Assembly: GCF_018326305.1 (NCBI RefSeq)
Contig: NZ_AP023416.1
Coordinates: 186,001-250,000 of the forward strand
Source of the DNA: Vescimonas fastidiosa
Lineage (GTDB): Bacteria > Bacillota > Clostridia > Oscillospirales > Oscillospiraceae
Direction of reading: 5' to 3'
Length of the DNA stretch: 64,000 nt
Below, piece after piece: positions 55,900-64,000 of this stretch. Position 1 is the stretch's first letter. Each line of letters starts with the position of its first letter. The position numbers and the translations under genes were made by a program. Below the pieces are notes generated by a model. The model was not told the DNA's origin, searched no databases, and saw only the letters and a list, made by a program, of their open reading frames with translations.

Positions 55900-56283
55900 T
55901 TACTTGAGGACATAATCAGAAATCATTCTTCCGATTTTCCCGATGTCTGTGCCTCCCTTAAACTCAAACTTTGCGACATAACCATTGGAGAATGTCAGAA
56001 CAAGTTCGCTATCCGGGATGATTTCGGCAAAGCCTGGGGTTTGCACGGAGAAAAACTGCACTTTCGAATAGGGCATAGAGCTGAAGGACTTGCGCTTTCC
56101 TGTAATCCCCTGTACATCAACCGATATGACTCGCTTGTTAGTAAAAATCAGCTGGTCGCGTACGGTCTTAAATGCGGCAGCGATTTCTTCCCCGTCAATC
56201 AACAAGCCATTCACTTCGTCACGCACATCGGAAACGGGAATCGGCTTTAAGTCCCACGCAGAATCTTTGTTAAAACTTATCAT
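55900..56283 (-). CDS. PH-domain-containing protein (moron gene)
   Basis: 127 residues forming a bacterial PH domain (EIAAAFKTVRDQLIFTNKRV; ISVDVQGITGKRKSFSSMPY; KFEFKGGTDIGKIGRMISDY). It is on the opposite strand, with its own promoter and terminator, inserted between tail chaperone and tape measure. That arrangement identifies it as a moron expressed in the lysogen. The ATG at 56283 has AAGGAGGG. The role is unknown; PH proteins of this type are small and bind other proteins or membranes. Confidence 0.85.
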   Translation of the reverse strand: MISFNKDSAWDLKPIPVSDVRDEVNGLLIDGEEIAAAFKTVRDQLIFTNKRVISVDVQGITGKRKSFSSMPYSKVQFFSVQTPGFAEIIPDSELVLTFSNGYVAKFEFKGGTDIGKIGRMISDYVLK

Positions 56284-56304
56284 AAATAATCCCTCCTTGC
56301 CGAT

Positions 56305-56333
56305 ATCATACCATACTATCAATGGAATGTCAC
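56305..56333 (-). promoter_or_regulatory. Promoter of the PH-domain gene
   Basis: On the minus strand: GTGACA (complement of 56328-56333), 17 bases, TATGAT (complement of 56305-56310). Confidence 0.65.
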
Positions 56334-56373
56334 GAATAATTTTCAGAATTTACAAAGAGAGCGAGGTGAACGC

Positions 56374-58371
56374 ATGAATCTTCTTGATCTGTTTGTGAAA
56401 ATATCTGTGCAAGACGAGGCAAGCGAAAATGTAGAGACATTATCAGGAAAATTCAAAAATGGGCTTGCCACTGCGGCTAAAGTCGGCGCCGCAGCTGTAG
56501 GTGCGGCTGCTACCGGCATTGCCGTGCTTACGAAAAACGCGCTTAACAACTATGCTGAGTATGAACAACTGGTCGGCGGCGTTGATACGCTATTCAAGGA
56601 TAGCTCTGCAAAAGTTCAAGAATATGCAGCAAATGCATATAAGACTGCTGGCCTATCCGCTAACGAATATATGGACACAGTTACAAGTTTTTCTGCGTCC
56701 TTGCTGCAATCGCTTGGCGGTGATACAGCAGCGGCGGCAGACATGGCTAATGTAGCAATCACGGATATGTCTGATAATGCCAATAAAATGGGCACGGATA
56801 TGGCATCTATCCAGAACGCCTATCAGGGATTTGCAAAGCAGAACTATACCATGCTTGATAATCTGAAGCTTGGCTATGGTGGAACAAAAGAAGAAATGGA
56901 GCGTCTGCTTGCCGATGCGTCGAAGCTCTCTGGCAAAGACTTTCTGTGGGGCGAGGATGGCATGGGATATGGCTACGCAGAAATAGTAGAAGCAATCCAT
57001 GTGGTTCAGACAGAAATGGGTATCACAGGAACTACGGCAAAAGAAGCAAGCACCACCATTCAAGGCTCTGTTTCATCCATGAAGTCCGCATGGGGCAATC
57101 TGCTGGTTGGAATTGCTGACGATAACGCCGATTTCAAGACACTTACAGAACAGTTCGTTGATAGTCTTGTTACCGTTGGCGAAAATATCATTCCGCGCAT
57201 TAATGTCATTTTGGGCGGCATTTCACGGTTGGCCACATCTGCATCTACCACGATTATCCCGATGGTCATTACAACCATCACAGATAATCTTCCTGCACTT
57301 TTGCAGTCGGCGGTTGCACTTGTCGGCGCATTGGGACAGGGTATCATTGATAGCCTACCTGCAATTACGCAGGCGGCAATCGACATTCTTTTCTTCCTCG
57401 CAAATGGCCTGATAGAAAACCTGCCCACGCTCATTGACGGCATTGTGCAAGTGACCATGACGATTGTGCAAATGCTGACAAGCCCGGACTTTTTGACGCA
57501 GCTCATTGAAACGGCAATCCTGCTGATTGTGACGCTTGCAAACGGACTGATTGACGCGATTCCGCAGCTTATCGCGGCAGTTCCTCTGATTATTGGCAAC
57601 TTGCTTGCCGCAATCATTGTAGAGCTGCCGAACATTATCCAGATGGGCATTGACCTTCTGTTTGCGCTGATAGACGGAATTATTCAGTGCATCCCGGAAT
57701 TGGTGGCGGCAGTCCCTACACTGATTATTGCGTTTATCAACGGCATTGTTAATAACCTTGATAAGATTATCCTTGCCGCACCGCAAATCATTGTATCGCT
57801 GATTACCGGCATTGTCGGAGCAATCCCGGAGCTGATTGCAGCCGTCCCACGCATTATCGCGGCTATTGCTGACACGATCCGAAATTATGACTGGGGCAGC
57901 ATCGGTAGAAACATCGTGCAGGGCTTAAAAGACGGCATTGCCGGAATGTGGGACAATATCAAAAACTGGTTCAGTGAGAAAGTAGATGGGCTGGTTGGCA
58001 GTGTAAAACGGATCCTTGGGATAAATTCGCCTTCTAAGGTCTTTGCCGGTATCGGTGGATATATGGCGGAAGGCCTTGGCGAAGGGTTTAGCGATGAATT
58101 TGCATCTGTGAAAAAAGACATAGAGGGGGACATGAGTTTTTCTGCTGGATCCATTACGGCAGGAGCAAATATCAGCGGAAACTATGCAAGTGGAGCTTAC
58201 GGCGTAGCAAGCGGAGGATTCAGCAGAATTATAATGCTGCTTGAACAGTACTTGCCTATGTTGGCAAATATGAAAGTCATCATGGACAGCGGCCAGGTTG
58301 TTGGTTTGCTTGCCCCAGGCATGGATGAAGAACTGGCCAAAATCAATGCGAGGAGGGCGAGGGCCGTATGA
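56374..58371 (+). CDS. Tape measure protein
   Basis: 665 residues. An N-terminal coiled region (KNALNNYAEYEQLVGGVDTL, then SFSASLLQSLGGDTAAAADM) is followed by a long run of amphipathic repeats rich in I/L/P (VAAVPTLIIAFINGIVNNLD type, several copies in 330-500) and a C-terminal helix. The protein sets tail length and travels through the tail at injection. It is short for a tape measure, so the tail should be short. Confidence 0.92.
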   Translation: MNLLDLFVKISVQDEASENVETLSGKFKNGLATAAKVGAAAVGAAATGIAVLTKNALNNYAEYEQLVGGVDTLFKDSSAKVQEYAANAYKTAGLSANEYMDTVTSFSASLLQSLGGDTAAAADMANVAITDMSDNANKMGTDMASIQNAYQGFAKQNYTMLDNLKLGYGGTKEEMERLLADASKLSGKDFLWGEDGMGYGYAEIVEAIHVVQTEMGITGTTAKEASTTIQGSVSSMKSAWGNLLVGIADDNADFKTLTEQFVDSLVTVGENIIPRINVILGGISRLATSASTTIIPMVITTITDNLPALLQSAVALVGALGQGIIDSLPAITQAAIDILFFLANGLIENLPTLIDGIVQVTMTIVQMLTSPDFLTQLIETAILLIVTLANGLIDAIPQLIAAVPLIIGNLLAAIIVELPNIIQMGIDLLFALIDGIIQCIPELVAAVPTLIIAFINGIVNNLDKIILAAPQIIVSLITGIVGAIPELIAAVPRIIAAIADTIRNYDWGSIGRNIVQGLKDGIAGMWDNIKNWFSEKVDGLVGSVKRILGINSPSKVFAGIGGYMAEGLGEGFSDEFASVKKDIEGDMSFSAGSITAGANISGNYASGAYGVASGGFSRIIMLLEQYLPMLANMKVIMDSGQVVGLLAPGMDEELAKINARRARAV

Positions 58372-59033
58372 TGGGAAAGGTATTTTTTGACGGAAAAGAC
58401 ACCTACACAGAATATGGCCTGCTGCTTGCAAGCAAGTCCATTTCTCTGCCGGAAGTTCGCACGAACATGATCGATGTTCCGGGCCGGGATGGCCTGCTGG
58501 ATGCGTCCGAGGTTCTGACCGGCGAAGTCACCTATAAGAACCGCACTATTACGCTGAAGCTGACTGGCGTGGACACGGTGAGCGGCAAGACATGGCCTGC
58601 TACGATTTCCGATTTCTGCAACAAAGTCCACGGCAAGCGCGTTAAAATAACATTCCCTGAGGACACCGCCCATTTTTACAGTGGGCGGTGTTCTGTTGGG
58701 GAAGTGGGGCTTGTCAAAATGATGCAGACTATCCCGGTCACAGTCAACTGCGACCCGTGGAAATACAAGAACGCAAAAACCACGGTTTCCCGCTCTGACC
58801 TGGGCACGGTCTATAAACAGCTTTCGCTTCCGAATGAACGCCGCCCAGTGATTCCCACCATCACGGTGGCCCAGGACACCACCTTGCTTTGGGGCAGCAG
58901 CACAATCAACATCAGCGCTGGGGATCATATTCTGCCCGCTATTCGCCTTGCGGCTGGAAACAACATTATGAAAGCCAAAGTTGCAAGCGGCACCGGCAGT
59001 ATCACGGTTACATACCAGGAGGCGAGCCTGTAA
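58368..59033 (+). CDS. Distal tail protein (Dit)
   Basis: 221 residues. DTYTEYGLLLASKSISLPEV, the VPGRDGLLDASEVLTGEVTY strand and the C-terminal galectin-like beta region (TTLLWGSSTINISAGDHILP) match Dit/TP901-1 ORF46 proteins. It forms the hub between tube and tip. It overlaps the tape-measure end by 4 bases. Confidence 0.88.
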   Translation: MMGKVFFDGKDTYTEYGLLLASKSISLPEVRTNMIDVPGRDGLLDASEVLTGEVTYKNRTITLKLTGVDTVSGKTWPATISDFCNKVHGKRVKITFPEDTAHFYSGRCSVGEVGLVKMMQTIPVTVNCDPWKYKNAKTTVSRSDLGTVYKQLSLPNERRPVIPTITVAQDTTLLWGSSTINISAGDHILPAIRLAAGNNIMKAKVASGTGSITVTYQEASL

Positions 59034-61426
59034 TGTACCAACTCAAATATAAAAACTATATCCTGTATGACCCGCGCCTTGCGGATGAAAAACTAATCGT
59101 CCGTGACCCCTCTGTGAAGCTGGCGGTCAGCAAGGCCGGGGAAATGTCCTTTACGGTGGGTGCAGAGCATCCCTATCTAAGTAATCTGCGCCGCATGAGC
59201 GGCCTTGTGGAGCTGCTGGACGGCACTTTTCCTATATATAGGGGAAGAATAACCAGCGATATAAAAGACTTCTACGGGGCGCACAAAATCGAAACAGAGG
59301 GCATTATGGCTGTGCTGAATGACAGCATCATTCCACCGTTCAACTTCCCAGAGGACTTTACGGAGGACGCTTCCTATAAGGCCGCCGCCGCAAGCGGGAA
59401 TGTGGTGGAGTTTTTCTTCCGCTGGATTCTGTCACAGCACAATGCGCAGGTGACCGCAGAGCAGCAGATCAAGCCCGGCGTGGTCACCGTGTCCGACCCG
59501 AACAATTTCATTGCCCGCAGCTCTGAGGAGTACGCCACGGCGATGACCACTATTTCCGATAAGCTGTTCAAATCTTCTCTGGGCGGGAATCTGCTGATCC
59601 GTTACGAGGATGACGGCAATTATTTGGACTATTACGCCGCGCTGCCGCTGACAAACACGCAGACGGTGAAATTCGCCGAAAATCTTCTTGACCTGTCCAG
59701 CGAGACGGACGGTGCGGACATTTACACTGCTATTCTCCCGGAGGGCAAGGACGGCCTGACCATCGGGAATCTGCCGGACGGTGACTTGACGGATGACCTG
59801 GTGAAGTCCGGAAAAGTCATCTACAGCAAGTCCGGCGTGGCCACATACGGGCGCATTACCCGGCACATCAAATGGGATGATGTGACTGTTGCCGCCAACC
59901 TTCAGACCAAGGCGAAGGCGGCGCTGGCCGACAATGGTCTGTCCATGCCGGAGACCATCACCTGCAAGGCGGTGGATTTGGGCTGGCAAGAGGGCATCCA
60001 GCATTTCCGGGTTGGCAGAATGACCGCCCTGGTCAGTACGCCCCACGGCTACAGCGCGTCATATCCGTTGATGGAGCTGGCCCCGGATATTCTTGACCCC
60101 GGCAACACACAGATCACGCTGGGTTCGACCCGGCGCACATTCACCGGCTCACAGATCGATGCAGTGCGGAAAGCCGAGGAAAGCACCTCGCAAGTCCGCA
60201 CTGACTTAAACAAGAAAATTGAGGACATCGAGCTTACCCCCGGGCCTCCCGGCCCTGCCGGGGCAGACGGCAAGGACGGCACCAACGGTCTATCTGTGTG
60301 GATTACTTACCATGACGGCACATCCACACCGGCAACTCCGACAGGAAACGGTACGCTGAACGGCTGGCACACGGACTTGACCGCAGATGTGGTGTGGATG
60401 TCGCAGAAGGTGGCTGCATCTGCTACGGCTGGCACATGGGGTACGCCTATACGGATTTTGGGTGAAAAGGGTGAACAGGGAATTCAGGGCGTTCCCGGCG
60501 AAAAGGGAGACCCCGGCACAACTGGCCCCCAGGGGGAGCAGGGTATTCCTGGAGAGAAAGGCGACCCCGGAGAGCAGGGGCCGCAGGGAGTGAAAGGCGA
60601 TACTGGCGACACCGGCCCGCAAGGCCCACAGGGTGAGAAGGGTGCAACGGGGGCCACCGGCCCGCAAGGTGAAAAAGGGGCAACTGGCCCCCAGGGCGTA
60701 AGCGTCACCGCCACCACAGTGGAATATTATCTTTCCGCTTCCGAGACAGAGCTTTCCGGCGGCACATGGCAGTCTACGGCACCGGCTATAACGGATGGAA
60801 AGTATCTGTGGGGACGCACTAAGATCACCTATTCCAACGGCAAAACGACCTACACCGGCGCATACTGCATCAGTAAAGCCATGACCGAGAGCGCCGAACC
60901 GATAGTCAGCGAGACCCGCACGGCGGTGACGAAGCTGACCCAGGATGTAGACAGCTTCAAGGCTACGGTATCTGAGACCTACACCGAAAAATCCAACTTC
61001 AATGAGTTCAAGCAAAAAACGGAATCCGACCTAACCGCCAACAGTGCGGCCATAGAGCAGCGGTATACCGAGATCAAGACCGTGGAGCAGCAAGTCCTTG
61101 GCGTAGATGGCAAAGTCACGGATGTGCAGAAAAAGGTCACGGAGACGGCGGGCTATATCCGTACCGGCAAGGTGGCAGAGGATGAATCCGGGAATCCCAT
61201 CTACGGCGTGAAAATCGGGCAGACCGATACGGCGGGCAATTATAACGCCTTTGCCCAGTTCACGGCCGGCCGAATTTCCTTTTTCGATGAGGCCGGGCAT
61301 GAAATCAGCCACTTTGCCGGACAAGATTTCTACATCGACAGCGGTATCATCGTCCAAAACCTGAATCTCGGCGGCTATGAGCTGCGCCGGAATAAGGGCC
61401 TTGGCTTCAAGTGGATAGGAGGCTGA
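59033..61426 (+). CDS. Tail-associated protein (Tal, endopeptidase-type) with collagen-like stem
   Basis: 797 residues. The first 370 form the prophage endopeptidase-tail fold (YKNYILYDPRLADEKLIVRD; GNLLIRYEDDGNYLDYYAAL; VDLGWQEGIQHFRVGRMTAL). Collagen Gly-X-Y repeats (GPPGPAGADGKDG near 402; GPQGEQGIPGEKGDPGEQGP) run around 400-560, interrupted by a small beta domain. Coiled-coil and fibre tip regions follow to the C-terminus. It sits at the tail tip and likely contacts or degrades the cell wall. The ATG lies at the Dit stop. Confidence 0.85.
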   Translation: MYQLKYKNYILYDPRLADEKLIVRDPSVKLAVSKAGEMSFTVGAEHPYLSNLRRMSGLVELLDGTFPIYRGRITSDIKDFYGAHKIETEGIMAVLNDSIIPPFNFPEDFTEDASYKAAAASGNVVEFFFRWILSQHNAQVTAEQQIKPGVVTVSDPNNFIARSSEEYATAMTTISDKLFKSSLGGNLLIRYEDDGNYLDYYAALPLTNTQTVKFAENLLDLSSETDGADIYTAILPEGKDGLTIGNLPDGDLTDDLVKSGKVIYSKSGVATYGRITRHIKWDDVTVAANLQTKAKAALADNGLSMPETITCKAVDLGWQEGIQHFRVGRMTALVSTPHGYSASYPLMELAPDILDPGNTQITLGSTRRTFTGSQIDAVRKAEESTSQVRTDLNKKIEDIELTPGPPGPAGADGKDGTNGLSVWITYHDGTSTPATPTGNGTLNGWHTDLTADVVWMSQKVAASATAGTWGTPIRILGEKGEQGIQGVPGEKGDPGTTGPQGEQGIPGEKGDPGEQGPQGVKGDTGDTGPQGPQGEKGATGATGPQGEKGATGPQGVSVTATTVEYYLSASETELSGGTWQSTAPAITDGKYLWGRTKITYSNGKTTYTGAYCISKAMTESAEPIVSETRTAVTKLTQDVDSFKATVSETYTEKSNFNEFKQKTESDLTANSAAIEQRYTEIKTVEQQVLGVDGKVTDVQKKVTETAGYIRTGKVAEDESGNPIYGVKIGQTDTAGNYNAFAQFTAGRISFFDEAGHEISHFAGQDFYIDSGIIVQNLNLGGYELRRNKGLGFKWIGG

Positions 61427-61430
61427 CAGA

Positions 61431-63398
61431 GTGGCAACAAGCGGAACCGTAAAAACAAACACAAAATATGGCTCCTATTTTTGGGTCAAGTGGGAGATCA
61501 GCGGCAGTCAGGACATAGCCGGGAACAAGACTACCATTTCCTGGTCTTGCGGCCTGAGCCCCGGGGAGCAATATTACACAAACGCCATAAAAATGGGTGC
61601 GGTGGTCATTAACGGTCAAACTGTGTATTCCGGCGGCACATATTCCGACATCACGGATTACAAGGATCGCACCTTTGCCTCCGGCACACTGGACATCGCC
61701 CACAACAATGACGGTAGCAAGACCTTCACCGTTTCCGCCTTTTCCGGTTGGCTGTACGGAAACGGAGATTATACCGCTTCGGCGGAGAGCTTTGCCCTGC
61801 CTGCCATACCCCGGGCGGCTACCATCGCATCCGCGCCCAACTTTACAGATGTGGACAACCCGGCCATTGCCTATGCCAATCCGGCAGGCTCGGCGGTTTC
61901 TGCGCTGGATGTGTGCATTTCTCTGACCGGATCGGCATCGGATATTGCTTACCGAGCCGTCAGCACCAGCGGCGGTAGCTATACCTTCCAGCTTACCAAT
62001 GCGGAGCGGGCCGTGCTGCGCAACAACACGACCTTAACGCGAAAAGTCGTGTTCCTGCTGCGCACCAAAATCGGAAGCACCTATTACTACGACACCGCAG
62101 AAAGGACATTTACCGTCACCAATAATGCGGCCACCCGACCCAGCGAAGCTATTGCCGTGGCCCCCGTCAGCGCCCTGTCTGCGCCGTTTAATGGCCTGTA
62201 TATCCAGGGCAGAACACAGGCCAAAATCACGCACACGGCCAGCGGAAAGTTCGGCGCGACCATAAAGCAATATTCCGCCTCCGTAGAGGGTAAAGCCTAT
62301 TCCGGGAAAACAGCCACCAGTGACGCACTGCAAACGCCGGGCGTGCTGACCATCACCGGCACGGCAACGGACAGCAGAGGCTTTTCCACTACAGCATCTA
62401 AACCCGTCACGGTGCTGGCGTACAATACGCCCTCTGTGGTGCGTAACGGCACCACGGGAAGTTTTGTATGCGCACGGTCTACCTCTGACGGAACAATAAG
62501 TGAAGACGGTACAGCGCTTTGTGTGGCGTGCGCCAAGTCCTTTTCCCCTCTGGCCAACAATAATAAATGCACATTGCGTCTGCGCTATGCGGCAGAGGGC
62601 GGCGGTTGGTCAAGCTGGATCACGCTTTTGGCAGAATCTTCCGGAAACGATTACGCAGGCGTGGTGCCCGGTGTCACCCTATCGGTATCGGTGGTATATA
62701 CCATCGAGATTCAGGCGGTGGACAAGCTGGGTGAGAGCGGGTCGGTGGAAACGAGAATCCCCACATCCGAGATGACCTTTCACTTGGGCGAGAATGGTAA
62801 AGCCGTGGGTATTGGGCGGTACGCCAGCGAGAGCGGAGAGAGGCGGCTGGATGTGGCCTGGGATGCGCATTTTGAAAAGGGACTGCAAGTCAGCGGTGCC
62901 ACAACGCTGGGCGGAAACCTAACAGGCAAATATCTTACCGGCACATGGCTGCAAACCACGGAGGCCTCAGACCTGGGCAAAACACCACCTAAGGTGGCGG
63001 TGCTGGATAATGCCGGCTGGGTGTATTACCGGACACCGGCGGAGCTGCGGGCCGATTTGGGATATGGGGACTATGTGTTAGAGCAAGGCACCAGTGGTAT
63101 TTGGACTTACCGCAAATGGGCCAGTGGCGCGGCAGAGTGCTGGGGGCAGCCGTCTAAGAGCGTGGCATCATCCGGCACATTCCTTGGCGCGTATGCATTT
63201 TCCACATACTTCTCGTTGCCGACCGGGCTTTTCGCAAGTGTGGCGGAAGCCAATGTGAATCCAAAGTTCGGAAGCGGATACGCAATCCCTGCATATATAA
63301 ATTTGACCAATGCATCAATCGGTGTTGACGCGCTATCAAATAACAGCGGCACGCAGACCTTTTCCGCGCATATCAGTGTAAAAGGCAAGTGGAAATAA
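61431..63398 (+). CDS. Minor structural/receptor-binding protein (DUF859-like)
   Basis: 655 residues with a GTG start. Mostly beta: an N-terminal domain (KYGSYFWVKWEISGSQDIAG; GKTYSGGTYS-type strands), Ig/Fn3-like repeats in the middle, and a C-terminal HLGENGKAVGIGRYASESGE followed by a trimeric tail-spike-like foot ending in SGTQTFSAHISVKGKW. DUF859-type proteins are virion surface proteins. It is a candidate for host recognition. Confidence 0.8.
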   Translation: MATSGTVKTNTKYGSYFWVKWEISGSQDIAGNKTTISWSCGLSPGEQYYTNAIKMGAVVINGQTVYSGGTYSDITDYKDRTFASGTLDIAHNNDGSKTFTVSAFSGWLYGNGDYTASAESFALPAIPRAATIASAPNFTDVDNPAIAYANPAGSAVSALDVCISLTGSASDIAYRAVSTSGGSYTFQLTNAERAVLRNNTTLTRKVVFLLRTKIGSTYYYDTAERTFTVTNNAATRPSEAIAVAPVSALSAPFNGLYIQGRTQAKITHTASGKFGATIKQYSASVEGKAYSGKTATSDALQTPGVLTITGTATDSRGFSTTASKPVTVLAYNTPSVVRNGTTGSFVCARSTSDGTISEDGTALCVACAKSFSPLANNNKCTLRLRYAAEGGGWSSWITLLAESSGNDYAGVVPGVTLSVSVVYTIEIQAVDKLGESGSVETRIPTSEMTFHLGENGKAVGIGRYASESGERRLDVAWDAHFEKGLQVSGATTLGGNLTGKYLTGTWLQTTEASDLGKTPPKVAVLDNAGWVYYRTPAELRADLGYGDYVLEQGTSGIWTYRKWASGAAECWGQPSKSVASSGTFLGAYAFSTYFSLPTGLFASVAEANVNPKFGSGYAIPAYINLTNASIGVDALSNNSGTQTFSAHISVKGKWK

Positions 63399-63455
63399 AA
63401 AACTGGCATAAAATCAAATCAACCAAGCCCCCCAGAGGAGAAAGGAAATTACTGA

Positions 63456-63704
63456 ATGGAAACAATCGTCGTGGCTATCATCACCGGCGGCCTGTCGCTG
63501 CTGGGGGTAATCATCACCAGCAACAAAACCACCCGGGATGTGCAGGCCAAACTGGACATGCAGCAGGCCGTAACCGAGACAAAGCTGGAAGAGCTGACCC
63601 GGGAAGTCCGGGAGCATAACAATTTTGCGCGGCGCGTCCCGGTACTGGAGGAGCAGATCAAGGTCGCCAACCACCGCATCGCGGATTTAGAAAACAATCA
63701 TTAA
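63456..63704 (+). CDS. XhlA-like small membrane/coiled-coil protein
   Basis: 82 residues. One membrane helix (IVVAIITGGLSLLGVIITSN) then a coiled coil (QAKLDMQQAVTETKLEELTR). XhlA-type proteins are encoded next to holins and help lysis. Position directly before the holin supports this. Confidence 0.8.
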   Translation: METIVVAIITGGLSLLGVIITSNKTTRDVQAKLDMQQAVTETKLEELTREVREHNNFARRVPVLEEQIKVANHRIADLENNH

Positions 63705-63744
63705 TTTTTGTGGTGCCAGACCCTGGCACAGAAAGGAGCAAAAA

Positions 63745-64000
63745 ATGAATCTGGAATTTCTCAAAGACTACATCGTACTGCTCGTGGTAGGTATCTGCCT
63801 GTGTGTGGGCTACATTCTGAAGAATGTGGTTCCCACTGACAAGGTGAACCGTTACATCCCGCTCATTATGGGCGTGCTGGGCGTGATTCTGAATGTCTGG
63901 ATCTGCGGTTTCCTCTTTACTCCGCAGATTCTCCTGGGCGGCCTGTTCAGTGGCCTTGCCTCCACCGGTCTGTATGAATTGTTCCGCAACCTGATCGATA
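63745..64000 (+). CDS. Phage holin (Phage_holin_5_2-like), truncated by the window edge
   Basis: 85 residues are visible with no stop. MNLEFLKDYIVLLVVGICLC, YIPLIMGVLGVILNVWICGF and a Gly-rich QILLGGLFSGLASTGLYELF segment give two to three membrane helices as in the Phage_holin_5_2 family. AGAAAGGAGC precedes the ATG. A lysin gene is expected next, outside the window. Confidence 0.88.
   Translation, partial: MNLEFLKDYIVLLVVGICLCVGYILKNVVPTDKVNRYIPLIMGVLGVILNVWICGFLFTPQILLGGLFSGLASTGLYELFRNLID

Overview
The window looks like a spore-forming gut Clostridia genome, probably Oscillospirales. The evidence is a spoVB-like/mazG/yabO/yabP/yabQ/divIC/yabR block that follows the Bacillus subtilis order, GC-rich coding sequence with strong GGAGG ribosome sites, and an ISC-type Fe-S operon with an Rrf2 regulator. 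The first 29.5 kb is host chromosome. From about 29.53 kb to the right edge is an integrated temperate siphophage whose far end lies outside the window.

Host layout. 1-3.6 kb: sporulation/division block with HU inserted. 3.9-7.9 kb: gamma-carbonic anhydrase, B6-vitamer kinase, tRNA-Leu, TetR, YitT and a small sigma-region-4 gene pair. 8.0-9.5 kb: tRNA-Thr, tRNA-Tyr, an intergenic repeat island, and an XRE-S24 repressor behind a 31-bp-phased operator array. 9.5-11.9 kb: SDR, lspA with a structured leader, and an RluA-family synthase. 12.5-15.3 kb: nifS-nifU-iscR and a DtxR regulator. 15.5-18.0 kb: AI-2E-family permease and lipoate ligase. 18.1-29.2 kb: one long minus-strand cluster encoding a GntR regulator, a TRAP transporter (P, Q, M), a beta-hydroxyacid dehydrogenase, an MBL hydrolase, a DUF296 protein and a complete E1alpha-E1beta-E2-E3 2-oxoacid dehydrogenase. 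Identical 14-bp operator cores lie in the dctP and gntR promoters, so this reads as one induced route for importing and oxidising a hydroxy acid. The neighbouring lipoate ligase could lipoylate E2 and E3.

Prophage layout. The left boundary is the 3' half of a tRNA, probably tRNA-Val(GAC), followed by a tyrosine integrase. Next come an immunity region with three HTH regulators, opposed promoters and a short minus-strand transcript; Sak3-type annealing protein plus YqaJ exonuclease; SSB, a replication protein and a DnaC loader; three methyltransferase genes; RusA; a 3D-domain protein; a run of small Cys-rich proteins; and a RinA-like late activator. A non-coding stretch of about 745 bp follows, rich in hairpins and carrying a tRNA-like element. 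After it come a ParB-methyltransferase, TerS, TerL, portal, a MuF protein with a C-terminal JAMM motif, scaffold, capsid, connectors, tail tube, chaperone, tape measure, Dit, Tal, a receptor-binding candidate and the start of a holin cassette.

Most worth following: the structured non-coding region (44.5-45.2 kb), the MuF-JAMM protein with a small acidic gene overlapping its end, two methyltransferase genes both interrupted at G7/G8 tracts, the phased operator array, and the antisense-type transcript in the immunity region.
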